A program made the position numbers and the translations under genes. From contig CAZFJC010000044.1 in assembly GCA_964518765.1 (NCBI GenBank), positions 1 through 5,765 on the forward strand: 5,765 nucleotides of DNA, in the 5' to 3' direction. How positions within the stretch are numbered: the stretch's first letter is position 1; every line of letters begins with the position of its first letter. The notes beneath the pieces were generated by a model, which made no database searches, was not told the origin of the DNA, and worked only from the letters and a program-made list of their open reading frames with translations. This DNA comes from CAZPNX01 sp964518765 (lineage in GTDB: Bacteria; Edwardsbacteria; AC1; EtOH8). Of the stretch, positions 1 through 4,722 are shown piece by piece.

Positions 1-180
1 CCTGACATCGAGAACCATCTCGTCCTCCCCCGCAATGAGGACGACGACCTGCGCCGCTTCTACGGCGAGGACAGGCCGGAGCCGGACGAAGAGCCCGAAG
101 CCGACGACCGCCCCCTCTGCCAGCGGGAGCAGATGTGCAACGGATGCGACAGGTGCCAGAGGGAGGGAAAAGGAGGGTAA
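1..180 (+). CDS. C-terminal tail of an unidentified phage protein with a Cys cluster (partial)
   Basis: The reading frame is open from base 1 to the TAA at 178-180 and gives the last 59 residues of a protein whose start lies outside the window. The visible part is acidic and charged in its first half (repeated D and E after residue 12). It finishes with a C-x5-C-x2-C-x2-C cluster at residues 40, 46, 49 and 52, followed by a short basic glycine-rich tail. Such a cluster may bind zinc or an Fe-S centre, but that is inference from spacing alone. The last codons contain the AGGAGG (171-176) that serves the next gene, so the two genes are probably co-transcribed and coupled. I do not recognise the family. 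Confidence 0.6.
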   Translation, partial: PDIENHLVLPRNEDDDLRRFYGEDRPEPDEEPEADDRPLCQREQMCNGCDRCQREGKGG

Positions 181-185
181 ATAAA

Positions 186-701
186 ATGGCGACAGACGCA
201 ATCATATCCCTGCGAGACTACCAGATAACGGCGGCGGTCAAAAAGGAACACCGGGCGGTGCTGGCCGACTACCTGCAAAACAACCTCCTGGCCGTCCACT
301 CCCCCGCCGAGGCCCTGGTGGTCCTGACCGCGCTCAAGGCCGCGGTCGAAACGACGATCGACAGCCTGCGCTCCCGGCACCTGGCCGGCGCCCAGGCCAA
401 GACCGAGGAGCATTGGGGAGCCGAGGTCAAGATAAAACTCACCCCTGCCAAGTGGGACTACTCGGTATGCAACGACCCCGCCCTGGCCGAGATGGAGGCC
501 CGGCAGAAGGAACTCAAGGCCGAGATCGCTCAGCGCCAGAAGTTTTTGCAGAACATCGGCGGCGAGGACGTGGACAAGAAAACGGGCGAGGTCGTGAAGG
601 TCACGGCCTGCAAGGTGCTTTACAATGGCCGGGAGGTCGAGGTCAACCGGGCGCAACTACTGGAGCAGGGCCAGACGGTCGCCGTCACCCTGCCCGATTA
701 A
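186..701 (+). CDS. Conserved-looking phage protein of unknown function upstream of bet
   Basis: This is a 171-aa soluble protein. I start it at ATG 186 because AGGAGG at 171-176 lies 9 nt upstream; an in-frame GTG at 135 extends into the previous gene without such a site. The N-terminal half (about residues 15-65) is helical. The centre has a WDYSVCNDPAL motif (residues 90-100) followed by a charged helix rich in K, E and Q (to about 124). The C-terminal part (130-170) looks like beta strands with a KVLYNGREVEV stretch. From memory, similar WDYS-x-CxDP plus charged-helix proteins occur next to phage single-strand annealing genes, but I know no assigned function. The gene ends 21 nt before bet and is probably in its operon. 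A role in recombination is inferred from position only. Confidence 0.8.
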   Translation: MATDAIISLRDYQITAAVKKEHRAVLADYLQNNLLAVHSPAEALVVLTALKAAVETTIDSLRSRHLAGAQAKTEEHWGAEVKIKLTPAKWDYSVCNDPALAEMEARQKELKAEIAQRQKFLQNIGGEDVDKKTGEVVKVTACKVLYNGREVEVNRAQLLEQGQTVAVTLPD

Positions 702-710
702 CGACAACGA

Positions 711-715
711 AAGGA
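711..715 (+). promoter_or_regulatory. Ribosome binding site of bet
   Basis: AAGGA sits 7 nt before ATG 723 and sets the bet start. The surrounding leader, CGAAAGGAAACCA (709-720 area), is almost repeated before the gene at 1962 (CGAAAGGAAAACCA, 1949-1961). Confidence 0.6.
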
Positions 716-722
716 AACCAAG

Positions 723-1685
723 ATGGAAAACCTACCCGCAGTACTGAACGCCGAGCAGATAGAACTGGTCAAGCGCACCGTGGCCGACGGCGCGACCAAC
801 GACGAGCTGGCCCTTTTCCTCCACACCGCCAAGCGCACCGGCCTCGACCCCCTGGCCCGGCAGATACACTTCATCCGGCGCAAGCGGTGGAACAAGGACA
901 AGGGGGCCTGGGACTGGGTCGGCTCCATCCAGACCGGGATAGACGGCTACCGGCTGATAGCCGACAGGACGAACCGCTACGCCCCCGGCGACATCGTGCT
1001 CAAGGGCTCCCCGCCCGACATGGAGGCCACCGCCAGCGTCAAGAAGCTGGTGGGCGACACCTGGCACGAAATCAAGGCAACCGCCTACTGGACGGAGTAC
1101 TGCCAGTCGGACAAGGAGGGCAAGCCGATGGGCCTCTGGGCCAAGATGCCCCGGCTGATGCTCGGCAAGTGCGCCGAAGCCCTGGCCCTGCGCCGGGCCT
1201 TCCCCGCCGAGCTGTCCGGCATCTACACTCACGAGGAGATGGCCCAGGCCGACAGCGACCCCGCCCCCGCGCCAAAGCCCCGGCCTGAACCGGTGAAGGC
1301 CATTCAGCAAGCCCCCCCGCCAGCCNNNNNNNNNNCCGAAGACGACCTGGACGCCGCCCTGGGCACCAAGCCGCCCGAGCCAGTGGACCTGGCCGCAGCC
1401 GACAAGAAGGCCGACACCTCCCACCAGCGCTCCCTCGTCGCCCTGAAGCTGGAGAAGTGGATGGAGGAGTGCGGGGTCAAAGGAGAGCAGGCCGAGAAGA
1501 TGCGGCACACCTGGGTCGAGACGTTCTACGGCGTGGCCGGGCTGAAGGAGCTCTCCCCCCACGACATCACGAAGCTCTACAAGAACCTGGTCATGGCCGA
1601 GACGCCCAAGGCCCAGGAGTACGTCGCCAAGGTCCGGGGCTGGATCAAGCTCCAGGCCCATCTGTTCGGCGGACAGGACGCTTAA
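723..1685 (+). CDS. bet: Phage recombination protein Bet (RecT/Red-beta single-strand annealing protein), interrupted by assembly gap
   Basis: This is a RecT/Red-beta family single-strand annealing protein. Family members anneal complementary ssDNA during phage recombination, usually with a partner 5'-3' exonuclease. Visible family signatures are GLDPLARQIHFIRRKR (40-55), SIQTGIDGYRLIADRT (68-83) and W-AKMPRLMLGKCAEALALRRAFP-ELSG-YT-EEM (139-173), the classic Bet core. A Pro/Ala-rich linker follows (about 179-201) and then ten Ns (1326-1335), which leave four unknown residues. After the gap the frame remains open and encodes about 115 residues of charged helices, including a KLEKWMEECGV segment. 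This is probably a C-terminal domain like the one that binds partner proteins in Red-beta. At 320 aa it is longer than lambda Bet (261 aa). Because the gap size may be nominal, the linker length and the joining of the two halves are not certain. No exonuclease or SSB gene is visible in the window. Confidence 0.93.
   Translation: MENLPAVLNAEQIELVKRTVADGATNDELALFLHTAKRTGLDPLARQIHFIRRKRWNKDKGAWDWVGSIQTGIDGYRLIADRTNRYAPGDIVLKGSPPDMEATASVKKLVGDTWHEIKATAYWTEYCQSDKEGKPMGLWAKMPRLMLGKCAEALALRRAFPAELSGIYTHEEMAQADSDPAPAPKPRPEPVKAIQQAPPPAXXXXEDDLDAALGTKPPEPVDLAAADKKADTSHQRSLVALKLEKWMEECGVKGEQAEKMRHTWVETFYGVAGLKELSPHDITKLYKNLVMAETPKAQEYVAKVRGWIKLQAHLFGGQDA
1326..1335. other. Assembly gap (10 N) inside bet
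   Basis: Ten consecutive Ns lie in the codons of the Pro/Ala-rich linker, in a GC-rich, C-rich context (a run of Cs just before). A round length of ten suggests a scaffolding placeholder rather than measured sequence. The downstream frame matches the upstream frame as written. Confidence 0.98.
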
Positions 1686-1725
1686 TCACGGCGGCGGCAC
1701 CGGCCTCAAACACACCGCCTACTCC

Positions 1726-1747
1726 CTCCCGCTGCCGGTGGCGGGAG
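1726..1747 (+). repeat. GC-rich hairpin 41 nt after the bet stop; possible weak terminator or structured spacer
   Basis: CTCCCGC (1726-1732) and GCGGGAG (1741-1747) form a perfect 7-bp stem with an 8-nt loop. No U-tract follows (the next bases are ACAAAACAAG), so it is not a standard intrinsic terminator. It could be an mRNA 3'-end stabiliser, or it could belong to the structured segment that starts about 25 nt downstream. Confidence 0.4.
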
Positions 1748-1771
1748 ACAAAACAAGCTCTTTAACATTGC

Positions 1772-1933
1772 CCCGTGCCTATCGCCGGGCGAAGGATAAG
1801 CGAAACCATGCCTCGTGCATGGTGGAGCGCAAGGGGAACGCGCAACCGGAAGACGGGCGGTGAACCTATCCAAGCTCCCCCCAGGCGAAGTGAGGCAGAC
1901 ACGAATACTGCAAAGGCGGGGAGGCGGGGCAAG
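1772..1933 (+). ncRNA. Candidate HEARO/omega-RNA-like structured RNA, without a visible IscB gene
   Basis: This non-coding segment folds into a compact multi-branched plan by eye: TCGC/GCGA (1782-1785 with 1789-1792); a closing stem GGATA/TATCC (1794-1798 with 1867-1871); inside it ACCATGC/GCATGGT (1805-1811 with 1817-1823), GCGC/GCGC (1827-1830 with 1840-1843) and ACCG/CGGT (1845-1848 with 1858-1861); then CTCCCC/GGGGAG (1875-1880 with 1918-1923) enclosing GCAG/CTGC (1895-1898 with 1908-1911). The unpaired words AGCGAAACC, GGAGCGCAAG, GGTGAACC, CCAAGCTC and ACGAATACTGC fit my memory of the HEARO motif, known as the omega-RNA of IscB nucleases. HEARO loci normally sit 5' of iscB; here the next gene is a 121-aa coiled-coil protein. 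If this is correct, the roughly 16 nt just upstream (about 1756-1771) would be the guide. The stems are seen directly; the family assignment is from recall and has not been run against a covariance model. Confidence 0.45.
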
Positions 1934-1950
1934 TAAACACTAATCACACG

Positions 1951-1955
1951 AAAGG
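1951..1955 (+). promoter_or_regulatory. Ribosome binding site for the gene at 1962
   Basis: AAAGGA (1951-1956 area) lies about 6-7 nt before ATG 1962 and supports that start. The leader repeats the CGAAAGGAAA-CCA pattern found before bet. Confidence 0.55.
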
Positions 1956-1961
1956 AAAACC

Positions 1962-2327
1962 ATGTCAGAAAAAACCTCGAAAACCTACGACGAGAGCCGT
2001 CCGCTGAAATACCAATTTTCCAAGGCCGAATTGGAGGCGATGGCGAAACAACTGGCGGACGATTGCCGGGCAAAGCAGACCAAGGAGGCCGAGGCCAAGG
2101 GCGTAGCCGCACAGTTCAAAGCGGACATAGCGATAATCGACGGCAAAATCGCTTCCGCCAGCGAGAAAATATCATCCGGCTACGAAATGCGGATGATAAA
2201 GTGCCGCACGGTTATCGACTACAAGAGGGACAAAAAGACCGTGGCCCGGATCGACACAGGCGAGGTCATCGAGGAAGGGAAAATCCCCGACAGCGAGCGC
2301 CAAGTAGAAATGGCGGTTGGCAAGTAA
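1962..2327 (+). CDS. Small phage protein of unknown function with N-terminal coiled coil
   Basis: This is a 121-aa hydrophilic protein with no signal peptide or membrane segment. Residues 18-72 form a long charged helix, likely a coiled coil (FSKAELEAMAKQLADD, then KEAEAKGVAAQFKADI, then GKIASASEKI). A compact strand-rich end follows with SGYEMRMIKCRTVIDY (72-87) and ARIDTGEVIEEGKIPDSERQ (95-114). I recall small phage proteins with this helix plus GYE-R-xxC and R-DTGEVxxxR-M-xxERQ layout in recombination/replication modules. I know no function for them. Start at ATG 1962 is supported by AAAGGA upstream. It stands alone between two non-coding stretches, after the structured segment at 1772-1933, whose transcript it probably shares. 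Confidence 0.82.
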   Translation: MSEKTSKTYDESRPLKYQFSKAELEAMAKQLADDCRAKQTKEAEAKGVAAQFKADIAIIDGKIASASEKISSGYEMRMIKCRTVIDYKRDKKTVARIDTGEVIEEGKIPDSERQVEMAVGK

Positions 2328-2452
2328 ACCAACGGGGGCGGCGGCGGTTGCCGAGCATGGGCAAGACGTTCTGCGTGTAGCCAGATGCCGGGATAGGATT
2401 GCCCCGGCCCGCCCCCTCCAAAACCTTCCAAAACCTTAACCGAGAACTGACA
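2328..2452 (+). other. Short non-coding interval with a 10-bp tandem duplication
   Basis: There is no convincing gene here. The last third carries TCCAAAACCT twice in perfect tandem (2417-2426 and 2427-2436), immediately before the next coding region. The in-frame TTG at 2399 would read through this repeat, but the ATG at 2453 is the more usual start. Confidence 0.5.
2417..2436 (+). repeat. Tandem 10-bp direct repeat, two copies
   Basis: Two identical adjacent copies of TCCAAAACCT lie 17 nt upstream of ATG 2453. This could be a slippage duplication or a paired protein-binding site; nothing in the sequence decides between them. Confidence 0.6.
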
Positions 2453-2740
2453 ATGCCGATACACAACGGCTCCCCCGAGACCTCCCCCCGGCTGGCCGGC
2501 GCCCTCCGGCTCCTGCAAGCCAAGGGCCAAGCTGGGGCGACTACGCTGGAACTGCAACAGGCCGTGAACGACATGGCACCGGGCACGACCATCTCCGAGC
2601 TCCGCAATTACGCCCGGAAGGTGCGGGCCCCCTGGACAATCGGCCCGGCCCGCTTCGAGGGGCTGACCGACGGCCGCCGCAAGGTCTACCGCTACACCCT
2701 GGCCCCGGTCGAGGCTGACGGGCAAGTGGTGATCGCCTAA
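2453..2740 (+). CDS. Small winged-helix-like DNA-binding protein, putative
   Basis: This is a 95-aa protein when started at ATG 2453. A TTG at 2399 would add 18 residues, with only a close AGGA as a ribosome site. Neither start has a strong SD, so the start is uncertain. Residues 12-58 read as a helix-turn-helix: LAGALRLLQAKGQAG, then TTLELQQAVNDMAPGTTISELRNYARKV. A hairpin wing follows, ending in RRKVYRYTLAP (75-85). This is the layout of small phage winged-helix proteins that vary around T-x-E-L and S-x-L-R. The stop is only 9 nt before the strong promoter at 2750, so it may regulate that promoter, but this is inference from position. It may equally be a replication accessory protein. Confidence 0.7.
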   Translation: MPIHNGSPETSPRLAGALRLLQAKGQAGATTLELQQAVNDMAPGTTISELRNYARKVRAPWTIGPARFEGLTDGRRKVYRYTLAPVEADGQVVIA

Positions 2741-2749
2741 AGATTTTTC

Positions 2750-2778
2750 TTGACATCAGGCGAGATATCTGCTATACT
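2750..2778 (+). promoter_or_regulatory. Strong sigma70-type promoter with extended -10
   Basis: A perfect -35 TTGACA (2750-2755), a 17-bp spacer and a -10 TATACT (2773-2778), preceded by TG one base upstream (TGCTATACT), give a nearly ideal sigma70 promoter. Transcription should start near 2785, just at the left arm of the large inverted repeat. The spacer contains the palindrome AGATATCT (2763-2770), a possible repressor site. This promoter would drive the leader ORF, the replication gene and the tight gene chain after it. Confidence 0.85.
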
Positions 2779-2787
2779 TGGGCCAAG

Positions 2788-2870
2788 CTGCGAATCCCAT
2801 AAGTGGAGGTTTTTTCTATGTTCACAAGCCCCAATAAGCCGCAACCTGGAAACCTCCAGGGGATTCGCAG
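2788..2870 (+). promoter_or_regulatory. Long nested inverted repeat in the mRNA leader (putative translational or attenuation switch)
   Basis: The outer arms CTGCGAATCCC (2788-2798) and GGGATTCGCAG (2860-2870) are perfectly complementary over 11 bp. The inner arms TGGAGGTTT (2804-2812) and AAACCTCCA (2850-2858) are complementary over 9 bp, separated from the outer stem by a 5-nt bulge on the left and a single G on the right. The inner stem contains GGAGG (2805-2809), the SD of the leader ORF at 2818, so folding would hide it. Competing pairings exist: AAGCCCC (2826-2832) with GGGGCTT (2883-2889), or AATAAGCC (2833-2840) with GGCTTATT (2885-2892). The second set reaches close to the SD of the replication gene (2898-2903). 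Confidence 0.75.
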
Positions 2871-2925
2871 TCCAGCGGATGAGGGGCTTATTTATTTAGG
2901 GAGCAGCTATGGCAATAGCAATTAA
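2818..2925 (+). CDS. 35-aa leader ORF overlapping the replication gene start
   Basis: ATG 2818 has GGAGG (2805-2809) 8 nt upstream and reads 35 codons (start MFTSPNKPQPGN, end SSYGNSN) to TAA 2923-2925. It overlaps the start of the replication gene by 17 nt in another frame. The product is small, polar and has no recognisable domain. Its codons run through the right arms of the leader inverted repeat. Ribosomes on this ORF would therefore open the hairpin and terminate beside the next start at 2909. That arrangement suggests a regulatory leader peptide, or coupling of replication-gene translation to this ORF. It could also be a fortuitous ORF. Confidence 0.5.
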   Translation: MFTSPNKPQPGNLQGIRSPADEGLIYLGSSYGNSN

Positions 2926-3778
2926 GGGCTGGGATACGCTGTATGAAAACAGCGAAACAAAAAAATATAAGCATCTTAAATGGGTGCCCATCCCGAATAA
3001 ACACGACGGCACCGGCTGGGCCGAACTATGGAACCTCCGGAAAGCTCCGGAGATTTTCGCAGCTTTTATCATAATGCTGGAGATAGCCTCCAAGTGCCCC
3101 AAACGTGGAGTTATCCACAAGGATGGCGTTTCCTACGGGCCAAAGGAAATGGCACTAAAAAGCAGGGCACCGGAGAGCATCTTTGTCGATGCAATACCAG
3201 CACTTATAAAAATCGGCTGGATTGAAGAAATTGAAATCTCCGGAGAAATTCGGAAATCTTCGGAAGAACCACCGGCGAATAGAATAGAACAGAATAGAAC
3301 AGAACAGAATAGAAAGACGGCGGCGGCCCCGGATACCGCCTCCGTTCCTCTAGACTTTCCCGCCAAGGCGGGCACCGACGTATCGACCCTGGCCGACCTC
3401 CTCCCCCTCAACCTCCCCCCTACGGACCTCCCCGGTGCCCTGGGCTTGTTAAAAGCCGCCCCCAAGCTGTCGGCCTTCCCCCTTGACCGGGAGGGCTACG
3501 CCGAGGCCTGCTTGGACATCATCAGGGGTATGATATCACTGCACCAGAAGCACGGCGGGGCGGTGAACCTATTGAAAGCCCTGAACCACTACCTGAAGGA
3601 TGCCGCCTCCCCCCTCTTGATCTGCGCCGCGGTGCGCCGGCTGAATGCCATGCCAGAGGCCCCGAAGTCCTGGTACGCCTACTGGCGGTCAATCATGGGC
3701 AACCCGGAGGCCCTGCGCCGGGAGTGGGAGGAAAATATCTGGCCGCAACTGAAAGCCGGGAGCGTGAAATGGCAGTAG
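2909..3778 (+). CDS. Phage replication initiator-like protein (lambda O / replisome-organiser type), putative
   Basis: This is a 289-aa protein whose start at ATG 2909 is set by AGGGAG (2898-2903). Residues 1-110 (GWDTLYENSETKKYKHLKWVPIPNKHDG, then a helical part with EIASKCPKRGVIH, then a helix to IKIGWIEEIEI) look like the winged-helix N-terminal domain of phage replication initiators, which bind the origin. A polar repeat linker NRIEQNRTEQNRK (124-136) follows, then a Pro/Ala linker. A helical C-terminal part (about 190-289) includes a WYAYWRSI segment and may contact the helicase or its loader. The exact family was not verified. The N-terminal half is AT-richer than the rest of the window and the C-terminal half is GC-rich, which suggests a mosaic join near the linker. 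The pentanucleotide repeats at 3276-3315 could be part of the origin, as iterons within lambda O are. Confidence 0.68.
   Translation: MAIAIKGWDTLYENSETKKYKHLKWVPIPNKHDGTGWAELWNLRKAPEIFAAFIIMLEIASKCPKRGVIHKDGVSYGPKEMALKSRAPESIFVDAIPALIKIGWIEEIEISGEIRKSSEEPPANRIEQNRTEQNRKTAAAPDTASVPLDFPAKAGTDVSTLADLLPLNLPPTDLPGALGLLKAAPKLSAFPLDREGYAEACLDIIRGMISLHQKHGGAVNLLKALNHYLKDAASPLLICAAVRRLNAMPEAPKSWYAYWRSIMGNPEALRREWEENIWPQLKAGSVKWQ
3276..3315 (+). repeat. Purine-rich pentanucleotide repeat array inside the replication gene (possible origin iterons)
   Basis: Eight consecutive 5-bp units of the form (c/a)GAA(T/C/A) run through this stretch, including a perfect 10-bp duplication AGAATAGAAC (3281-3290 and 3291-3300). 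They encode the EQNR(T/I) linker of the initiator-like protein. Phage lambda places its origin iterons inside gene O, so an origin role is plausible. Plain slippage in a disordered linker is the alternative. Confidence 0.6.
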
Positions 3779-3894
3779 CGTTGCCGAAGCCCTACTACCA
3801 AGACGACAGCGTGGTTTTATACTGCGCCGACTGCCGGGACGTGCTGCCCCTGTTGCCAAAGACGGAGTGTGCCGGACATGATAACAAAAAATAG
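3769..3894 (+). pseudogene. Truncated N-terminus of a phage DNA methyltransferase
   Basis: This 41-codon ORF starts at ATG 3769, with GGGAG (3758-3762) upstream, and overlaps the end of the replication gene by 10 nt. Its sequence, KPYYQDDSVVLYCADCRDVLPLLPK, matches the usual opening of phage N6-adenine/N4-cytosine DNA methyltransferases (YYQDD-VTLYHGDC-EVLP-LPK). In those proteins it is followed at once by strands leading to the catalytic DPPY motif. Here the match stops after LLPKTE and the frame ends at TAG 3892-3894. No DPPY motif or later part of the enzyme is seen downstream. I read it as a deletion remnant joined to the NinG-like gene. It cannot be an active enzyme, though a short peptide may still be made, since start and SD are intact. 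Confidence 0.68.
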
Positions 3895-4309
3895 CCAGAC
3901 CCGGAAGGGCCGCAAGCCGATTAACAAGTTCTCCGAGCGGCTCCGGCCCAAGATGGAGCGGGCGTTGGACAAGTGGTTCGGGAAGTGGATTGTCAAAAGG
4001 GACGGCGGGGTGTGCTTCGTCACCGGCAAGCGGGCGGCAGACGGCTATGTAATCCAATGCGGGCATCTGATAACCAGGGCGGCCAGGGCGACGAGGTGGA
4101 ATGAGACTAACTGCCATGCCCAGGAGCGGGGTTCAAACTTCCTCCACGAACACCGTCCGGAATTCTACACCCAGGCGTTCATCGCCAAGTATGGGGCAGA
4201 GGCGTATGATGAACTTGTCGCTCTGTCGAAGAAGCCCCACAAAATGCCGCTTGACGAAATGGCGGCGTTGACCGACTACTACCGCCGGAAGGTGGAGGAA
4301 AGCGCATGA
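3878..4309 (+). CDS. NinG-like (Rap) recombination protein, HNH-type, with altered zinc site
   Basis: This 143-aa protein resembles the NinG/Rap family of phage recombination proteins, which act on branched DNA and have an HNH-like fold. I start at ATG 3878, with GGAG (3864-3867) 10 nt upstream; GTG 3869 is too close to that site. After a basic N-terminus (TRKGRKPINKF, helix to about 40) comes CFVTGK (46-51), CGHLITR (61-67), TRWNETNCHAQ (72-82), NFLHEHRPEFYT (87-98), and IAKYGAEAYDELV (102-114). These are the usual motif order and spacing. Relatives have C-x2-C in the first motif and QC-x2-CN in the third. Here the positions read C-x2-T and QE-x2-SN, so three of four expected zinc cysteines are missing. 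The histidines and the N-x2-C-H core are kept. It begins right at the methyltransferase breakpoint and ends in an ATGA overlap with the next gene. Confidence 0.75.
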   Translation: MITKNSQTRKGRKPINKFSERLRPKMERALDKWFGKWIVKRDGGVCFVTGKRAADGYVIQCGHLITRAARATRWNETNCHAQERGSNFLHEHRPEFYTQAFIAKYGAEAYDELVALSKKPHKMPLDEMAALTDYYRRKVEESA

Positions 4310-4722
4310 GCCGCACCTGCCGTATGTCAAGGGCCGACTGCCTCTGGGCCGCAAAGCAACCGCACCCGATCGTGGTCGCCCGCCGTTTCTGGCCCAAGTC
4401 CAGGGCGTTCCCGGCCGGCCGCTACCCCTCCATCCGCCGGGCGTTCAAGGCACATGGCGTCTACTACCCCTGGCCGGTGCGCCTCCCTCGTGGGCATGGG
4501 TGCGTGGAGAAGGCTATGGGGAGGCCGCCCCCTCTCTCACCCCGGATGCAACTGCCGTGCGAGAGGCGGGCGGCGAAGGAACGGAAGTCCCTGCGTGGCC
4601 GGGCAATCCCGAAGAACGATGTCCAATACTTCCGCCCGGTTGACATCTGGCTACAGGCCATGAGAGACTCTAATCTACCCACATACAACGGCTCGTGCTC
4701 AATCTTGGAGGCAAGACAATGA
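4306..4722 (+). CDS. Hypothetical protein, 138 aa, basic
   Basis: I do not recognise this protein. It is basic and rich in Arg and Pro, with Cys at 5, 12, 67, 85 and 131 and a segment RRAFKAHGVYYPWP near the middle. The support that it is a real gene is architectural. It starts in an ATGA overlap with the NinG-like gene, has GGAGG (4294-4298) 7 nt upstream, uses the GC-rich third positions of its neighbours, and ends in another ATGA overlap with the next gene. The last 40 residues (KNDVQYFRPVDIWLQAMRDSNL...) are less biased and look most protein-like. A DNA- or RNA-binding role is possible from charge but is only a guess. The reverse strand also has an open frame here (4464-4871), which I take as a shadow. 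Confidence 0.6.
   Translation: MSRTCRMSRADCLWAAKQPHPIVVARRFWPKSRAFPAGRYPSIRRAFKAHGVYYPWPVRLPRGHGCVEKAMGRPPPLSPRMQLPCERRAAKERKSLRGRAIPKNDVQYFRPVDIWLQAMRDSNLPTYNGSCSILEARQ

Noticed and set aside
135..185. Upstream GTG start for the 186-701 gene
   Set aside because: AGGAGG at 171-176 is correctly spaced for ATG 186, and the GTG has no such site.
413..1288. 291-aa + strand open frame overlapping two real genes
   Set aside because: It is a frame shadow: it spans the junction of the 186-701 and bet genes in another frame and is dominated by G, R, P and Q.
732..1661. 309-aa open frame on the minus strand across bet
   Set aside because: It is the mirror of a GC-rich Bet coding frame with clear family motifs on the + strand. 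The reverse product has low-complexity G/L/V composition and no recognisable motif.
1726..1747. Standard intrinsic terminator after bet
   Set aside because: The stem is good but no U-tract follows, so I list it only as a hairpin.
1772..1933. Group II intron, tRNA or riboswitch as explanation of the structured segment
   Set aside because: I see no domain V-like hairpin, no cloverleaf or T-loop, and no reverse transcriptase ORF. The hairpin order does not match a riboswitch class I know. The HEARO-like reading fits better.
2399..2452. TTG start extending the winged-helix-like protein
   Set aside because: The extension reads through the tandem repeat and a Pro-rich stretch, and its AGGA is too close to the TTG. 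ATG 2453 is preferred, though not proven.
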